Below, piece after piece: positions 4,256-5,626 of a DNA stretch of 5,626 nucleotides (position 1 is the first letter of the stretch; every line of letters begins with the position of its first letter). Both the position numbers and the translations under genes were made by a program. Source of the stretch: Verrucomicrobiota bacterium (GTDB taxonomy: Bacteria; Verrucomicrobiota; Verrucomicrobiia; Chthoniobacterales; UBA10450); NCBI GenBank assembly GCA_003219095.1, contig QHPM01000184.1:1-5626 (forward strand), written 5' to 3'. A model generated the notes under the pieces. It was not told the origin of the DNA. It made no database searches and worked only from the letters and a program-made list of their open reading frames with translations.

Positions 4256-5626
4256 TCATAAATAGATAATTTCTCCCGTTATATCAGGATGCTCGGCAAT
4301 TGGATCGGGCAGATTCACGGAAACGACCGGCGCCGTTTCGGTTAATCCATAGCCTTTCATTACCCGTTTGCCGAAGCGTTCGCAAAATTTCTCTGATAGA
4401 TCGAGCGGCATCTTTTCTGCGCCAACGATGACCAACCGCGCCGAACGTAACTGTTGCGGCTCGGCCTTGCGCAAATACGTGCGCAAGAAAGTCGGCGTCG
4501 CCAGCAGCACCGTGATTTTGTACTTCTCGACCAGGGCGGCGTTCTTCGCCGCTTCGAGCGGACTCGGATAAGTGACTATGGGCGTGCCCTCGATGAGCGG
4601 ATACCAGAGTGTGACGGTGCAGCCGAAACTGTGAAAAAAGGGAAGCGAGGCAAGGAGACTATCTTCCGGTGCGGCATCGAGCATGACGGTAAACTGGGCG
4701 ACGTTGCCGATAATATTATGGTGGGAAAGAACTACGCCCTTGGGTTCCCCTGAACTGCCGCTGGTAAAAAGCAAGACTGCTTCTTCGTGTCCGCCACAGC
4801 GCGGAAGCTCGAGCCAGCGAGCTAACAAGAATTGGGGAGTAATCATTCCCGCAATCCACCAAAGCAGAATTTTCCGCTTCAACTTCGGCAGCAGATCGTC
4901 GAGCAACACAATATTGGGTGGCCAGGGAAAATTGGGAAGGCGTCCGCGGAATTGTTTGGCGCTAATCGCAGTTTTGATTTCAGCGCGATCGATCGCGCTC
5001 GCGACGGAGTCAGCCGAAGCCGTGAAATTTAATCCCACTGGGACTTTGTTGGCCAGCGCGACCGCAAGATTGGCAACGACTGCGCCTTTGCTGGCCGGTA
5101 ACACAATCGCGATTCGTTTTTCCGGAAATGTTTTCCGAAGGTAACGACTCAGTGCGATCGAAACTCCAAGCAATTTCCCGCGGCTCAACTTGCTGCCGTC
5201 CATTCCATCGGTCACCAGGGTGGCAAAAGGCGAGCGCTTCAGTCCGCCAAGAGCGCGACGCGCAAGGTGTTGGCGCAACTCGGGCCGTTGCTCGAAGCAA
5301 TCAGCGCCAAGCTTGAGCAAATCTTCGTGGACGCGCGGAATCGTCGCTTCTTTGGCTGAAAGAGGGGCGCCGAAGCCGACGGTGGCGCGATACGGAAAAT
5401 GTTTTGGCCATTTCCGGAAAAACCTTCCGCCGCGAAATGAGAAAATCGATCCCCAAAGTTGGTCGAGAAAAACCGGTAGCACCGGTGCCTTGGCGTGACG
5501 GGCTATCATTTCGAATCCGCGTTGCAAACGTGCCAGCGTGCCGGTCCGCGACAATTGTCCTTCGGGGAAAATGCAAACGAATTGACCGGCTTCAATTTGG
5601 TTAGCGGCTCGGCGAATTGCTTCGCG
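4256..5626 (-). CDS. N-terminal fragment of the Aas-like protein: PlsC-type acyltransferase end plus adenylation domain
   Basis: The frame is open from the right edge, giving 456 residues in the window; the TTG at 5552-5554 is an internal leucine, not the start. Residues 1-29 read on into FPEGQLSRTG, where FPEG (20-23) is the glycerol-3-phosphate acyltransferase (PlsC) motif. The catalytic HX4D motif would lie beyond the window. From about residue 120 an ANL-superfamily adenylation domain begins. It has the P-loop-like A3 motif LLFTSGSSGEPKG (285-297), SLPFFHSFG (327-335) and A5 GYGLTETAP (425-433), which bind ATP and the acyl substrate. Homology stops at AEHPD (residue 448). Eight unrelated residues follow (ITGEIIYL), then TGA at 4256-4258. 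Without the C-terminal lid this fragment should not complete thioester transfer, but the acyltransferase domain could still work. Confidence 0.85.
   Translation of the reverse strand, partial: REAIRRAANQIEAGQFVCIFPEGQLSRTGTLARLQRGFEMIARHAKAPVLPVFLDQLWGSIFSFRGGRFFRKWPKHFPYRATVGFGAPLSAKEATIPRVHEDLLKLGADCFEQRPELRQHLARRALGGLKRSPFATLVTDGMDGSKLSRGKLLGVSIALSRYLRKTFPEKRIAIVLPASKGAVVANLAVALANKVPVGLNFTASADSVASAIDRAEIKTAISAKQFRGRLPNFPWPPNIVLLDDLLPKLKRKILLWWIAGMITPQFLLARWLELPRCGGHEEAVLLFTSGSSGEPKGVVLSHHNIIGNVAQFTVMLDAAPEDSLLASLPFFHSFGCTVTLWYPLIEGTPIVTYPSPLEAAKNAALVEKYKITVLLATPTFLRTYLRKAEPQQLRSARLVIVGAEKMPLDLSEKFCERFGKRVMKGYGLTETAPVVSVNLPDPIAEHPDITGEIIYL

Larger units (their letters stand above)
3787..5626 (-). 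pseudogene. Broken Aas-type gene: acyltransferase fused to acyl-ACP/acyl-CoA synthetase (5' end outside window)
   Basis: Two consecutive minus-strand frames are the two parts of one protein like E. coli Aas, the bifunctional 2-acylglycerophosphoethanolamine acyltransferase/acyl-ACP synthetase that re-acylates lysophospholipids at the inner membrane. Homology in the first frame runs to AEHPD (ending at 4283). Homology in the second resumes at about EKLSIYDSGMLWLRG (from 4275), one base out of frame. Relatives have roughly 20-35 residues here, including a G(S/T)VG..LPG motif, which are absent. A simple base-call slip would not remove residues, so a deletion whose length is not a multiple of three is the simplest explanation. 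All core adenylation motifs (A3, A5, A7, A8, A10) survive on one side or the other. The symbol aas is withheld because bacterial relatives vary in substrate. Confidence 0.8.

Noticed and set aside
4683..5144. Plus-strand 153-residue frame opposite the Aas-like gene
   Set aside because: It is antisense to the adenylation domain, including A3, with no recognisable domain of its own.
1..5626. CRISPR array, transposase, toxin-antitoxin or biosynthetic gene cluster
   Set aside because: I found no regularly spaced repeats, no transposase or integrase motifs, and no such gene sets on either strand.

Overview
The window looks like ordinary chromosomal DNA of a moderately GC-rich Gram-negative bacterium. 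I lean towards the Verrucomicrobiota, possibly the Chthoniobacter-like group. This rests on the combination of an LL-diaminopimelate aminotransferase (DapL) end, a bacterial lipase-maturation-factor-like membrane protein, an ECF-like sigma/membrane-protein pair of a type I associate with that phylum, and a tRNA without an encoded CCA. This is inference from remembered families; no search was run.

Layout, left to right. Positions 1-420 hold the C-terminal end of dapL (lysine/peptidoglycan precursor synthesis). A 144-base gap follows, with a near-perfect 46-bp palindrome (459-504) and two small hairpins. Next come two overlapping genes (ATGA overlap): a divergent ECF-type sigma factor (565-1077) and a single-pass membrane protein (1074-1844) that is a plausible anti-sigma partner. 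The gap 1845-2228 holds a -35-like box, a broken tRNA-like sequence (1939-1996), an intact tRNA with anticodon CAU (2031-2102) and short direct repeats. A polytopic membrane protein of the lipase maturation factor family follows (2229-3716). Its end faces a gene on the minus strand, and a 69-bp inverted-repeat element (3727-3795) sits between the two. From 3787 to the right edge, on the minus strand, lies a broken Aas-type gene: a PlsC-like acyltransferase fused to an acyl-ACP/acyl-CoA synthetase. It is interrupted near 4256-4283 by a frame-changing deletion.

The main theme is lesions rather than a new system. The lipase maturation factor gene appears to lack about 13 residues of a highly conserved segment in frame. 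The Aas-like gene has lost a stretch between its A5 and A6 motifs and changed frame. A tRNA copy has lost its 3' half. Either this locus is decaying or the assembled sequence carries deletions. The regulatory pair and the palindrome upstream of it are the best candidates for undescribed biology.

Functionally the genes are mixed: amino-acid biosynthesis, envelope-linked regulation, protein folding or export at the membrane, and phospholipid acyl repair. Apart from the sigma/membrane pair I see no operon linking them.
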